DNA of 64,000 nt, from positions 1-64,000 of the forward strand of contig JABBAP010000053.1 of assembly GCA_018607905.1 (NCBI GenBank), in the 5' to 3' direction. Below, in pieces: positions 26,503 through 36,006 of the stretch. The position numbers were made by a program, and so were the translations under genes. The notes beneath the pieces are model-generated. The model did no database searches. It was not told the DNA's origin and saw nothing but the letters and a program-made list of their open reading frames with translations. The first letter of the stretch is position 1. Each line of letters starts with the position of its first letter. Source of the stretch: Paracoccaceae bacterium (GTDB taxonomy: Bacteria > Pseudomonadota > Alphaproteobacteria > Rhodobacterales > Rhodobacteraceae).

Positions 26503-26796
26503 CTATCCGAATGCTGGCAATTTGGGAATGCTTGCAGGGCGTTGGCCTGCATTTACATAAAAGCATCGTTTGTAGAAATCGCTCACCATATAGCTGTCGG
26601 GCCGTTCGGCCAGCAGGCCCAATTGGATTGTGCCGTTTTCATCGGGGATCAACAAAGGTTGATGCGCGTATTGCTTCGCGCGTGCGGTGCAAAGGGTCTC
26701 TGCCTCTGGAACTGTCATTTTCGCAACCCTGTTTGGTTGCGGCTCGCAGGCCAGCAGTACCAAAGCAAAGGGCAGGAAAACGACGACCGTCTTCAT
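26503..26796 (-). CDS. small secreted lipoprotein, member of a tandem paralogue set in the sdh operon
   Basis: 97 residues: signal MKTVVVFLPFALVLLAC with lipobox LLAC (Cys17), then a short mature domain with Cys36 and Cys78. The segment YKRCFYVNAGQRP matches YRACVYANSKQYP and FRTCVFVKSGKYP in the next two genes, so the three are diverged duplicates. The cysteines could form one disulfide. The start overlaps the upstream gene's stop by 4 bases. Function unknown; periplasmic or membrane-attached. Confidence 0.75.
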   Translation of the reverse strand: MKTVVVFLPFALVLLACEPQPNRVAKMTVPEAETLCTARAKQYAHQPLLIPDENGTIQLGLLAERPDSYMVSDFYKRCFYVNAGQRPASIPKLPAFG

Positions 26797-27089
26797 TTAA
26801 AAGCATCACGCAGCAAGGTCAGAACTGAATCGCGGTACTGTACTTTGGCCACTGGATACTGTTTGGAATTTGCGTAAACGCAGGCGCGGTACTGGTCCTG
26901 AACCAAGTTTTCGGGTGGGCTTTCGCCAAACCGACCAAAAGGTGTACGTCCAAAGATTACTGCGCGATCTGTGCATTTTTGAACGGCTTGATCCAGCGTC
27001 AAACGATTGCTTGCCTCAACCGCAACGGGCGACAGGGCGAGCGCCAATGTCAGCACCGCTGTACCGTGGAGGAAATGTGATTTTTTCAT
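26793..27089 (-). CDS. small secreted protein, second member of the tandem paralogue set
   Basis: 98 residues with a cleavable-type signal (MKKSHFLHGTAVLTLALALS, likely cut after VEA, residue 26). The mature part has Cys39 and Cys70 and the shared block YRACVYANSKQYP. AGGAG precedes the ATG. Tightly packed between the two paralogues and overlapping the following one by 4 bases. No known domain is recognised; a disulfide-stabilised periplasmic protein is likely. Confidence 0.75.
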   Translation of the reverse strand: MKKSHFLHGTAVLTLALALSPVAVEASNRLTLDQAVQKCTDRAVIFGRTPFGRFGESPPENLVQDQYRACVYANSKQYPVAKVQYRDSVLTLLRDAFK

Positions 27090-27103
27090 TCGTCTGCTCC
27101 TAA

Positions 27104-27388
27104 TTAGTTAACAACGATACCAATTCGGGCGGACCCAGATATCGTTAGGCCTGATTTGCGTTCAGCTGGCGGGTATTTGCCAGATTTTACGAAAACACAG
27201 GTGCGAAAATGTGTTTCATTGTGTGATTGACCAGAGGCAGCAAGTCCACCATCGCCTTGATACCAGCCGTTTTGCTTTTTGCACTGTGCAATGGCGGCTG
27301 ACACAGGGATTTTCTGGGCAGAAATCGCAGATGTTGCAAAAGCTACGCCCAGCCCAAAGGTTAGAAAAATAAGCGACGTTTTAAACAT
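27104..27388 (-). CDS. small secreted protein, third member of the tandem paralogue set
   Basis: 94 residues from the second of two adjacent ATGs (27388 preferred for its 5-base spacing to AGAGG; 27391 also possible). Signal MFKTSLIFLTFGLGVAFATS with cleavage near ISAQ. The mature domain has AIAQCKKQNGWYQGDGG and FRTCVFVKSGKYPPAE, the same two-cysteine pattern as the two downstream genes. It begins 60 bases after the sdhA stop, so it is the first of the inserted small genes. Function unknown. Confidence 0.75.
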   Translation of the reverse strand: MFKTSLIFLTFGLGVAFATSAISAQKIPVSAAIAQCKKQNGWYQGDGGLAASGQSHNETHFRTCVFVKSGKYPPAERKSGLTISGSARIGIVVN

Positions 27389-27448
27389 CATTTCCTCTTT
27401 CCTTGATGATTGCTTGTGTTCCAATCAACCCTAACAGCATATCGCCCG

Positions 27449-29254
27449 CTAGTAGACACGTGCTTTGGGCGCGATCTTTTTCAGCTCAATCCCGCCGTCC
27501 TTTTCAGTAGTTAGGGGGTCAACGTGCACATTACGATAGCTCAGCTTAACTTTATTTCCAGTGACACGTGCCAAAGTGTGCTTGCGCCATTTTTTGTCAT
27601 CGCGATCTGGATAATCTTCATGCGCGTGTGCACCACGGCTTTCTTTGCGCGCTTCTGCGCCCGCAATTGTCGCCAATGCGTTTGGCATCAGGTTTTGCAA
27701 TTCCAGCGTTTCCATCAGATCCGTGTTCCAAATCAACGAACGATCGGTGACAGAAATATCGTCCAATTTGGCCGCGACCTCTGTCATTTTATCCAGCCCT
27801 TCAGCCAGCGTTTTATCGGTGCGGAAAACAGCTGCATCTGCTTGCATTGTTTTCTGCATTTCCAAACGCAAGTTGGCTGTTGTGATCGAACCAGACGCAT
27901 TGCGTGTCGCATCAAACCGTTCCATCGCGGCGTCAACGCTCGCCATGTTCAGGTCAGCATTTTTCGTTTTCGGATCAATGATTTCACCCGCTTTAATCGC
28001 GGCGGCGCGGCCAAACACCACAAGGTCAATCAACGAGTTCGAACCAAGACGGTTCGCCCCGTGAACAGACGCACAACCCGCTTCGCCCACAGCCATTAGC
28101 CCCGGGAAAATTTTGTCGTGATCTTTGGATGTCGGATCAAGCACTTCGCCCCAATAATTCGTCGGAATGCCGCCCATATTGTAATGCACAGTTGGCAAGA
28201 CGGGGATCGGTTCTTTGGTCACGTCCACACCCGCGAAAATACGTGCGCTTTCGGAAATACCAGGCAAACGTTCGGCCAAAGCTTCGGGTGGCAGGTGGTT
28301 GAGGTGCAAATGGATGTGATCCCCATCCGCGCCAATGCCGCGCCCTTCGCGAATTTCCATTGTCATGCAACGCGATACAACATCGCGCGACGCCAAATCT
28401 TTGTAGGTCGGCGCATAGCGTTCCATAAAACGCTCCCCTTCGGAGTTGGTCAGATAACCACCCTCCCCGCGTGCGCCCTCGGTAATCAAACAGCCAGAAC
28501 CGTAAATGCCCGTTGGGTGGAATTGCACAAATTCCATGTCTTGCAAGGCCAAACCTTGGCGGGCAACCATGCCGCCACCATCACCCGTGCAAGTGTGCGC
28601 AGAGGTCGCCGAGAAGTAAGCGCGGCCATAGCCACCCGTGGCCAAAACAACCATTTTGGCGTTGAAACGGTGGATTGTACCGTCGTCCAGCTTCCAGCAA
28701 ATAACCCCTTGGCAGGAGCCGTCTTCGGCCATGATCAGATCAAGCGCGAAATATTCGATGAAGAATTCCGCGTTGTTTTTCAGCGATTGACCGTAAAGCG
28801 TGTGCAGGATCGCGTGACCTGTACGGTCTGCCGCGGCACATGTGCGTTGTACGGGCGGGCCTTCACCGTATTCGGTTGTGTGGCCGCCGAACGGGCGCTG
28901 GTAAATCTTGCCTTCTTCGGTACGCGAAAACGGTACGCCGTAATGATCGAGTTCGTAAACTGCCTTTGGTGCTTCGCGCGCAAGGTATTCCATTGCGTCC
29001 GTATCACCCAGCCAATCAGACCCTTTGACCGTGTCGTACAAGTGCCATTTCCAGTTGTCTGGCCCCATGTTCGACAGGGAGGCCGCAATGCCCCCTTGGG
29101 CCGCAACCGTATGCGAACGTGTTGGAAAGACCTTGGAAATACAGGCGGTTTTCAGACCCTGTTCGGCCATACCGAGCGTGGCACGCAATCCCGCGCCACC
29201 CGCGCCAACAACAACAACATCATAGGTGTGATCTACATATTCGTAAGCGGACAT
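27449..29254 (-). CDS. sdhA: succinate dehydrogenase flavoprotein subunit
   Basis: 601 residues. FAD fold [16 protein letters not shown], and [13 protein letters not shown] with His48 for covalent FAD. Active-site blocks include [25 protein letters not shown], written here in part ([11 protein letters not shown] and [11 protein letters not shown]), and [12 protein letters not shown]-terminal [10 protein letters not shown] and [12 protein letters not shown] are typical. It oxidises succinate to fumarate in the TCA cycle. sdhD ends 15 bases upstream. No anomaly in the protein; the oddity is the insertion between it and sdhB. Confidence 0.98.
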   Translation of the reverse strand: MSAYEYVDHTYDVVVVGAGGAGLRATLGMAEQGLKTACISKVFPTRSHTVAAQGGIAASLSNMGPDNWKWHLYDTVKGSDWLGDTDAMEYLAREAPKAVYELDHYGVPFSRTEEGKIYQRPFGGHTTEYGEGPPVQRTCAAADRTGHAILHTLYGQSLKNNAEFFIEYFALDLIMAEDGSCQGVICWKLDDGTIHRFNAKMVVLATGGYGRAYFSATSAHTCTGDGGGMVARQGLALQDMEFVQFHPTGIYGSGCLITEGARGEGGYLTNSEGERFMERYAPTYKDLASRDVVSRCMTMEIREGRGIGADGDHIHLHLNHLPPEALAERLPGISESARIFAGVDVTKEPIPVLPTVHYNMGGIPTNYWGEVLDPTSKDHDKIFPGLMAVGEAGCASVHGANRLGSNSLIDLVVFGRAAAIKAGEIIDPKTKNADLNMASVDAAMERFDATRNASGSITTANLRLEMQKTMQADAAVFRTDKTLAEGLDKMTEVAAKLDDISVTDRSLIWNTDLMETLELQNLMPNALATIAGAEARKESRGAHAHEDYPDRDDKKWRKHTLARVTGNKVKLSYRNVHVDPLTTEKDGGIELKKIAPKARVY

Positions 29255-29269
29255 AGAAATAGTCTCCGA

Positions 29270-29650
29270 TCAGCCAGCAAAGGCGATTTTGGCAACAGCG
29301 AACGCACCAGCGGCGCCAAAGAAATAACAGGTCAGGCGGGTCGCGATCAACGCGATGGGCAACGCGGCCTTACCGTGAACATAATCAACGATGATTTCTT
29401 TCAAACCGTCGGCCAAATGTTTGAATGCGATCAAAAGGAACAGGATCACAACGATGGCTTTAAACGGGTTTTGAAAGGCAGCAACAACGGTTGCGTGATC
29501 TTCGCCGATCAGCGGTGCGACAAAGCACAAAAACAGAATTGTCAGTGGGATCAATGCAACGGACAGGACGCGGCCTGAAAACCATTCATGAACACCCTCT
29601 TTGGCGGAACCGAGGCCCATAACGCGGCCAAGATCAGTTTTATAAGACAT
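29270..29650 (-). CDS. sdhD: succinate dehydrogenase membrane anchor subunit
   Basis: 126 residues from the ATG at 29650, preceded by GGAGCG; a longer frame would overlap sdhC and is rejected. Three membrane helices (about 30-50, 58-80, 95-120). HEWFSGRVLSVALIP and FKHLADGLKEIIVDYVHG match SdhD; the KHLADGLKEIIxDY helix supplies a heme/quinone-site histidine. With SdhC it anchors complex II and binds ubiquinone and heme b. It starts 11 bases after sdhC. Confidence 0.94.
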   Translation of the reverse strand: MSYKTDLGRVMGLGSAKEGVHEWFSGRVLSVALIPLTILFLCFVAPLIGEDHATVVAAFQNPFKAIVVILFLLIAFKHLADGLKEIIVDYVHGKAALPIALIATRLTCYFFGAAGAFAVAKIAFAG

Positions 29651-29661
29651 CCGAACGCTCC

Positions 29662-30048
29662 TTAAATGATGCAGATCAGGCTGAGCGCTGTCAACACGAA
29701 GCTGCCAAGCAGAACAATCCAACCCGTCAGGTTTACGGTTTTAAGCTCGTAACCGATGCCGAAATCCATGAACAAGTGACGCAAGCCACCCAAGAAATGG
29801 AACCAAAGCGCCCAAAGCGATCCCACAAGGATCAAAAGGCCAAGCCATGACGTGAGATATCCATTCACCGTTGCATAATAATCAGCGCCAGATGCGGCGG
29901 CCATCAGCCACCAGACGATCAAGATCGCAGCAAGCGCCATGCCAGCGCCAGTGATACGGTTCATAATCGACACCAGCATCGTAATGGTCATGCGGTAGAT
30001 CGAAATATGGGGTGAGAGTGGGCGATTGCCACGGTTCACATCAGCCAT
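29662..30048 (-). CDS. sdhC: succinate dehydrogenase cytochrome b556 subunit
   Basis: 128 residues with three membrane helices. RPLSPHISIYRMTITMLVSIMNRITG is the SdhC family signature (residues 8-33, key SPHxxIYR and the Ser and Arg of the quinone site), and HFLGGLRHLFMDFG carries the heme ligand histidine. First gene of sdhCDA-sdhB; its 166-base leader holds a pair of palindromes. AGAGGAACC precedes the ATG. Confidence 0.95.
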   Translation of the reverse strand: MADVNRGNRPLSPHISIYRMTITMLVSIMNRITGAGMALAAILIVWWLMAAASGADYYATVNGYLTSWLGLLILVGSLWALWFHFLGGLRHLFMDFGIGYELKTVNLTGWIVLLGSFVLTALSLICII

Positions 30049-30173
30049 GCGGTTCCTCTTTGGTCAGCTTTTATAGCCCTAGTACCAAAGAAATTGCCCG
30101 AGGCCTAGGGATGCACGCATTTATTTGATGTGGCGTTGGGAATAATCCAGAACAATTTTGAAATTGCCACGTA

Positions 30174-30209
30174 TTTTGTGATCACAGTAATTTTTTAGTG
30201 ATCACAAAA
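30174..30209. promoter_or_regulatory. twin palindromic operators (GTGATCAC) upstream of sdhC
   Basis: TTTTGTGATCAC (30174-30185) and GTGATCACAAAA (30198-30209) are perfect inverted arms around a 12-base AT-rich spacer. Each arm contains the self-palindrome GTGATCAC, and the two centres are 20 bases apart, about two helical turns. No T-tract follows on the minus strand, so this is more like two dimer-binding sites than a terminator. A further palindrome, CAATTTTGAAATTG, lies at 30153-30166. The regulator is unknown. Confidence 0.6.
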
Positions 30210-30214
30210 CAGGT

Positions 30215-31327
30215 TTAGGCAACTTCTGTCGTCTCAAATCGTCCAGGAAGGGACACTTCCAACAACTCCAAATCATCAGAACACTCACCATAGGTGGTCT
30301 TGAAATGGGGTGGCACAACAAAGGCATCGCCGGGCGAAAGATTGCGCGGATCGTGCCCTTCACCTGTTATGGTCATGCTACCCTCGAGCACGAAAGTGAA
30401 CAGAATATCGCTGCTGTGCTGGGTTGGTTTGGGCGTTTCACCTGTAAAACGTGCAACCTGAACGCTGGCGACACCTTGTGTTCCATCGCAAATGCCCGTG
30501 TCACGATGTTCAAACCCGTTTACCCGCCACGGCTGCCAAACCGCATCTTTCAACTGGTGGTGCACAAATTTTTGCCCGCCAAACACACGATCTGGATTAA
30601 CGGTTCCGTTTGGCAATTCCATATCGTGATCAATGGTGGTTTCATGATCCGCTGGCACGCCGATTTCAACCACCTCTACATTGTCGGATGCTTCTAAAAC
30701 GCGGTGACGAATCTCAGGGGGCTGAATGACGCAATCGCCTGCCTTCAGAATGAACTCTGGCCCCTGATCCTCATAAACCAAACGCACCCAACCGCGATAA
30801 CAATAGATCAGCTGAAACCCGATGGTGTGGTAATGCACCATGTCGGGCACGGGCCCCCCATCTGGAATGCGAATATGGCTGGCGATGATTGAGCCGCCCA
30901 AACGATCAGGCACCAAATCGCGGTACAACATCCCTGCCCGACCGATCACCCAAGGGGCCTCATCTGCGAGCCTGCGCACAGCAAAAACATGCTGCGTTTC
31001 AGGTTGAAACAGCGGCGGATTGTGCTGATACGGGATAATCGTGTTACCCGCTGGCGTTGTGAATTTGGTCTGACCTTGCGCAAACAACGCAGGATCCGTG
31101 CAGGCAAAACGGATCGTGACAGGCGCAACATTTGCATCTCGTTCCAATCGCAAACGAATGCCGTGGCCAGAAATAATTGCTACCGCTGGATCATCGGATG
31201 GGAAAATCTTATCGAGCCGAAAGCCCAGCGCCTTTTCGAAATAGGGCATCTCGGTGCGAACATCATCGCAGGGCACTAGGATTTCCGCAGTGACGATTTG
31301 GTCGGGGTCAACGGTTGGATCGGTCAT
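30215..31327 (-). CDS. cupin-domain protein with N-terminal glyoxalase-like (VOC) domain
   Basis: 370 residues: a VOC/glyoxalase-like domain at about 14-95 (ILVPCDDVRTEMPYFEKALGF), a first cupin at about 165-225 (MVHYHTIGFQLIYCYRG, IQPPEIRHRVLEA) and a second at about 285-355 (HSSDILFTFVLEGSMTITG, LSPGDAFVVPP). Histidines in both cupins could bind a metal, so it may be a dioxygenase or isomerase. Position 48 bases after mch and before sdhCDAB suggests a link to C4/C5 acyl-CoA metabolism, but the reaction cannot be assigned. Confidence 0.85.
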   Translation of the reverse strand: MTDPTVDPDQIVTAEILVPCDDVRTEMPYFEKALGFRLDKIFPSDDPAVAIISGHGIRLRLERDANVAPVTIRFACTDPALFAQGQTKFTTPAGNTIIPYQHNPPLFQPETQHVFAVRRLADEAPWVIGRAGMLYRDLVPDRLGGSIIASHIRIPDGGPVPDMVHYHTIGFQLIYCYRGWVRLVYEDQGPEFILKAGDCVIQPPEIRHRVLEASDNVEVVEIGVPADHETTIDHDMELPNGTVNPDRVFGGQKFVHHQLKDAVWQPWRVNGFEHRDTGICDGTQGVASVQVARFTGETPKPTQHSSDILFTFVLEGSMTITGEGHDPRNLSPGDAFVVPPHFKTTYGECSDDLELLEVSLPGRFETTEVA

Positions 31328-31375
31328 GGATGTGTCCTTCGCTCGCGTCTTTTGTTTCTTAAATACCCAAAGCGC

Positions 31376-32413
31376 CTAAGACGGCATCAAAACCCAGTAA
31401 TCGAGGTCCAACAGAACCTCTGGCAAATAACGTCCGTCATCATTACGCAATTCCATCACGGCACTGTCGCCCTTGGTCGCCACAAGGCGCAATCGAACGG
31501 CGGTAACACCCGGCGCATTCACATCGGCTTTGTCCAAAACTTCGGTCCACGCGCGGATGGTATCGCCAGCCAAACACGGGTTCGCATGTGCGCCCGCGTT
31601 AATGCCTGCAATCATCTGCGCGTTGGCCAAACCGTTAAACGACAGGGCCCGCGCCATCGAAATCACGTGCCCGCCGTAAATTAGCCGTGTGCCATCAGGA
31701 CGCGCAGACGTATCGAAATGCACCTTCGCGGTGTTCTGCCACAGGCGCGTTGCGATCATGTGCTCGGCTTCTTCAATCGTGACACCGTCGACGTGGTTAA
31801 TCTTTTCCCCGACCTCGTAATCGGCTGCGCGGTGGGGTTCCCCTGCCAGCGCAAAATCGTAATTGGTAAAATCGAGGCCCTCTGGGATCGCCAAATCCGA
31901 TGGCGCAATCACTGCCGCCAAATCGGGGATCACCGTTTCAGGCGCGGGCGCATCCAAGTTTTGTTTGCGCACCATCACCCAGCGTTTGTAATCAATGACA
32001 ACTTCGTCGCGCTGGTTAAATCCCTTGGAATGCACCCAAACCACACCCGATTTCCCGTTGGAATTTTGCTTCAACCCAATCACTTCAGACGTGGTGCGCA
32101 GCGTGTCACCTTCAAAAACCGGCTTGAGGAATTGCCCCTCGGCGTAGCCCAGATTGGCCAAAGCGTTCAGCGAAACATCTGGAACAGTTTTGCCAAAAAC
32201 CACATGGAAACCCGCCAAATCATCGAGCGGCGAAGACGCCAAACCCGATGCGCGCGCAAATTCATCCGATGAATACAGCGCGTGTCGTGCGGGATACAGC
32301 GCATGATACAAGGCGCGTTCGCCCCCTGAAACTGTACGCGGCACGGCGTGGACGATCACCTGACCAACTGTGTAGTCTTCAAAAAAGCGGCCGGGGTTGG
32401 TTTTGACCATCAT
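31376..32413 (-). CDS. mch: MaoC-family dehydratase, probable mesaconyl-CoA hydratase
   Basis: 345 residues, the length of Rhodobacter Mch. Two hotdog domains: GRFFEDYTVGQVIVHAVPRT and LSGGE-type entry (VSGGERALYHALYP), then RLIYGGHVISMARALSFNG in the second. In the ethylmalonyl-CoA pathway it hydrates mesaconyl-CoA to beta-methylmalyl-CoA. The neighbouring CitE-type lyase/thioesterase gene supports this. Its first bases overlap the DUF1737 stop (ATGA). Generic MaoC activity remains possible, since other pathway genes (ccr, ecm, mcd) are not in the window. Confidence 0.88.
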   Translation of the reverse strand: MMVKTNPGRFFEDYTVGQVIVHAVPRTVSGGERALYHALYPARHALYSSDEFARASGLASSPLDDLAGFHVVFGKTVPDVSLNALANLGYAEGQFLKPVFEGDTLRTTSEVIGLKQNSNGKSGVVWVHSKGFNQRDEVVIDYKRWVMVRKQNLDAPAPETVIPDLAAVIAPSDLAIPEGLDFTNYDFALAGEPHRAADYEVGEKINHVDGVTIEEAEHMIATRLWQNTAKVHFDTSARPDGTRLIYGGHVISMARALSFNGLANAQMIAGINAGAHANPCLAGDTIRAWTEVLDKADVNAPGVTAVRLRLVATKGDSAVMELRNDDGRYLPEVLLDLDYWVLMPS

Positions 32414-32613
32414 GCTTGTCCCAATTTCATATCAGGAGAGTATTCTGTATCTGTTTCTTTGGTCACGGCCTGTGCGCAGCGCATCACGCCGTTGGCTCCA
32501 TCAAACGCATAACTTGGCGAGCCGTGCAGCGACCAACCCTTGGACATTGCCTCTGTTACACGGTGGCAAAACAGCGATGTGTCGTCTTCTGTAATCAAGC
32601 GGTAAACAATCAT
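32410..32613 (-). CDS. DUF1737 domain-containing small protein
   Basis: 67 residues from the ATG at 32613. MIVYRLITEDDTSLFCHRVTEAMSKGW is the start of the DUF1737 fold (a short beta-alpha module), followed by LHGSPSYAFDG and MRCAQAVTKE. It overlaps nnrU upstream and mch downstream by 4 bases each, so it is translationally coupled in the middle of the operon. The function of the family is unknown. Confidence 0.88.
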   Translation of the reverse strand: MIVYRLITEDDTSLFCHRVTEAMSKGWSLHGSPSYAFDGANGVMRCAQAVTKETDTEYSPDMKLGQA

Positions 32614-33182
32614 GGATAGGTTCCTAAGAATGGATTGCGGCCCAGCCAAATGTGGATGGAGGCAATGATTATGAACAAAACGATTACGATGACGACAAGG
32701 CGGATATCGCGTTTGATCGGCCCTGCCTTCAGCGGTGTCCAATCTGGAACGGCGCGGTTGATCAGCGCCATTTGGATCACGGCCCAAGCGGCCATGCCGC
32801 CAAACAGAACGACAGAGGCAAGATCACCGTTCACCAGCAAATGGGCGCCTGCCCAAACGATCACACCCATCAACATCGGATGACGAAACCAAGCCCGCAT
32901 TTTACCCTTTGAACTGCCCATCCCAAACAGCATAATCGCTATAAACATCAGCAAGTTGTTCAAATGCCCAATGCCAGCAATCGGGGTGTAAACATGCAGA
33001 TTTTCCGCGCTGCGATACCCCATAACCATCATCACAATCGAAATCACAAGGACGAGCGCGATCAAACCCTTAGCAGCGCCTTTGCCCAGCCCGGAATCCA
33101 ATCCTGCTCGCGCAGAAGGGAGCACACGTTTCAGGTAATGAACCAGTATCCAAGCTGCGAGGCCGATTGAAAGAAGTGTCAT
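32610..33182 (-). CDS. nnrU: NnrU family membrane protein
   Basis: 190 residues with about five to six membrane helices. RHPMLMGVIVWAGAHLLVNGDLASVVLFGG (residues about 97-126; key RHPML and WAxAHLLxNGD) is the NnrU/methyltransferase-like membrane signature. NnrU was first linked to denitrification, but no nitrogen-oxide genes are present here. A homologue in carotenoid-type isomerases shares the fold. It lies 12 bases after mcl2 and overlaps DUF1737. Confidence 0.88.
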   Translation of the reverse strand: MTLLSIGLAAWILVHYLKRVLPSARAGLDSGLGKGAAKGLIALVLVISIVMMVMGYRSAENLHVYTPIAGIGHLNNLLMFIAIMLFGMGSSKGKMRAWFRHPMLMGVIVWAGAHLLVNGDLASVVLFGGMAAWAVIQMALINRAVPDWTPLKAGPIKRDIRLVVIVIVLFIIIASIHIWLGRNPFLGTYP

Positions 33183-33194
33183 GGACGTTTTCCT

Positions 33195-34067
33195 TTAGGT
33201 TTGCGACGCCGCGATGGCATCTGCTTTCGCCAACAAGGCGCGCGCAGAAACAATGTGCAGGTTTTCAACGATCTGACCATCCAAAACTGCAATTCCTTTG
33301 CCAGCGGCTTCTGCCTCTTCAAATGCGGCCATCTGGCGTTTAGCCAAATCAATATCCGCGTCAGACGGGCGATAGGCCGCGTTTGCTGGGGCAAGCTGAT
33401 CGGGGTGCAGCAGGGATTTACCGTCAAACCCAAGCATGCGGCCTTGATCCAATTCCAGCTGCAAACCCTTAACATCGCGAAACGCATTGTACACGCCGTC
33501 GATGCAGATCAGCCCGTAAGCCCGCGCTGCCAATAGGCAAAACCCCATCGATGTGGCGAGTGCCGTACGCGCTGGGTCGGTTTTCGCGCCCAGATCTTTG
33601 ATGACGTCGTTTGATCCCAGCACCATCCCCGCCATTCGCGGAGCAGCTGCGATATCGCGTGCATTCAACATCGCTAACGGGGTTTCCATCATCGCCCAAA
33701 TCTTGGTTTGCGCACATTTTGGATGCGCATCCAGCATGTCCGCCAGCCGCTCGATATCCGCCGCGCCGTAAACTTTGGGCAGAAGAATTGCGTCTGGTCC
33801 CGTATCCAGAATTTCGGCCAAATCATCCAAGGCCCATTCTGTTTCAAACCCGTTCACCCGCACCATCAAAGCGCGGTTTCCGTAATCCAAATCGCGCAAC
33901 GCATTCGCCACAAAAGTGCGCGCTTCTGCTTTCATGTCTACGGCAACAGCATCTTCCAGATCAAAGATAATCCCGTCTGTGGCCAATGTTTGCGCCTTTT
34001 CCAATGCGCGGGTTTTTGATCCAGGAATATACAAAAGCGAGCGGAACGGGCGGTTGGTGGAATCCAT
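33195..34067 (-). CDS. mcl2: HpcH/HpaI (CitE-type) lyase, probable (3S)-malyl-CoA thioesterase
   Basis: 290 residues, a beta-barrel CitE-like protein: RSLLYIPGSKTRALEKA, IIFDLEDAVA (metal and CoA-site acids), RVNGFETEWALDDL, ILLPKVYGAADIERL, AMMETPLAMLN with the catalytic Glu, and GSNDVIKDLGA. It is 290 residues and CitE-like, closer in length to Rhodobacter Mcl2 (malyl-CoA thioesterase) than to the larger Mcl1 lyase. The thioesterase hydrolyses malyl-CoA to malate in the ethylmalonyl-CoA pathway. It is first in the operon with mch. Mcl1-type activity cannot be excluded. Confidence 0.82.
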   Translation of the reverse strand: MDSTNRPFRSLLYIPGSKTRALEKAQTLATDGIIFDLEDAVAVDMKAEARTFVANALRDLDYGNRALMVRVNGFETEWALDDLAEILDTGPDAILLPKVYGAADIERLADMLDAHPKCAQTKIWAMMETPLAMLNARDIAAAPRMAGMVLGSNDVIKDLGAKTDPARTALATSMGFCLLAARAYGLICIDGVYNAFRDVKGLQLELDQGRMLGFDGKSLLHPDQLAPANAAYRPSDADIDLAKRQMAAFEEAEAAGKGIAVLDGQIVENLHIVSARALLAKADAIAASQT

Positions 34068-34412
34068 AAGTCGGCCTCATCTGTGGAATGGTCGGGTTGC
34101 GCGCACGATCAATCACAGATGCACCAAAAGAGCAACGCCGATACAGTAAATCAGTCTGGAAACGGTGTTTGTTAATTTGATTTTAATATCAATAAGAGGC
34201 GAAATTTGGCCTCCGCACGCTGCGTTAACTATTTTTTCGTCCCTTGGTGCGACCTTGAATGCACTTCATCACAGGTGACGGAGGGCTGGCAGGTTGGCCA
34301 CCTTTTACAATTCGGAAGCAGACCTGTGAGCACATAGTTCGCGATGTGGGCGACGATCCAAAGTGACCTAAGGCCGGTCTCGCCTCCTCGTCTTTGAGAC
34401 GGAGAATACAGA
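34068..34412. other. 345-base divergent intergenic region, no supported gene
   Basis: Between the start of mcl2 (minus) and the small secreted-protein gene (plus). It must carry both promoters, but I see no confident boxes. A short GTCT-TTG-AGAC repeat lies just before the ribosome site of the plus-strand gene. Overlapping minus frames around 34225-34459 look non-coding. Confidence 0.5.
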
Positions 34413-34730
34413 ATGCAAAAGACCCTCTTTGCACTATCCCTTGGCTTTGGCTGCATCATTTTTGCGCTACAGGCCGCACAAGCGCAACAACAGGCAAACT
34501 GTGGTCAGCGCGGCCAAGTGATTGAACGATTGCAAACAAAATACGGTGAATCGCGCCGCTCTGTGGGTTTGGCTGCCAATAATGGCGTCGTTGAAACCTA
34601 CGCCAGCACCGAAAGCGGCACATGGACGATTGTCATCACAATGCCAAATGGCATGACCTGTCTTGTCGCAGCAGGCGAAGCATTCCAGCCGGTAGACGAA
34701 GCCGCCGTTACGCGCGGCGATAAGGTTTAA
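34413..34730 (+). CDS. small secreted protein of unknown function
   Basis: 105 residues with a clear signal (MQKTLFALSLGFGCIIFALQ, cleavage near AQAQ). The mature domain has two cysteines (ANCGQRG and GMTCLVAAGEAF) and the block SVGLAANNGVVETYASTESG, a pattern I associate with small periplasmic proteins of Rhodobacterales, without a known role. GGAG precedes the ATG. Monocistronic, upstream of mdh. Confidence 0.8.
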   Translation: MQKTLFALSLGFGCIIFALQAAQAQQQANCGQRGQVIERLQTKYGESRRSVGLAANNGVVETYASTESGTWTIVITMPNGMTCLVAAGEAFQPVDEAAVTRGDKV

Positions 34731-34827
34731 AACAACCCACCGCGTTAAATATTGTTACCGCCGTGCAGCCTAATCCTGCGCGGCGTTTCTCTTTTCAAAC
34801 CGAAAAAATCCGCGATTTCGAATCGCT

Positions 34828-34845
34828 TGTATGCCACGGCATACA
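34828..34845. promoter_or_regulatory. candidate operator upstream of mdh (GTATGC-N4-GCATAC)
   Basis: TGTATGCC-AC-GGCATACA is a perfect 18-base palindrome about 180 bases before mdh. As GTATGC-N4-GCATAC it has the same geometry as GTATAC-N4-GTATAC upstream of icd (44251-44266), so one regulator may control both. It resembles GntR/FCD-type sites; the factor is unidentified. Confidence 0.5.
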
Positions 34846-34987
34846 CAAATGCTGGGGCATGCAGCCGCCTAATATTTCAGCATTAATCACAAAACCCTTT
34901 AACCTCAAAGACTTGTCGAATTTATCCCCGTCACGCCTCTGGTCCTGCACCCAAATGCACCTTGCTCTATCCTGGCTTAAACGCTAG

Positions 34988-35986
<999 letters not shown>

Positions 35987-36006
35987 GCCAACTGTTCTGA
36001 TGAATT

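Noticed and set aside
28118-29578. 486-residue open frame on the plus strand opposite sdhA
   Set aside because: It runs antisense to the unmistakable sdhA and sdhD genes and has a composition (His, Arg, Gln-rich) typical of a reverse-frame shadow.
30174-30209. Hairpin as a rho-independent terminator for the cupin operon
   Set aside because: No T-run follows on the minus strand, and each arm is itself a palindrome, which fits two operators better. A terminator role is not fully excluded.
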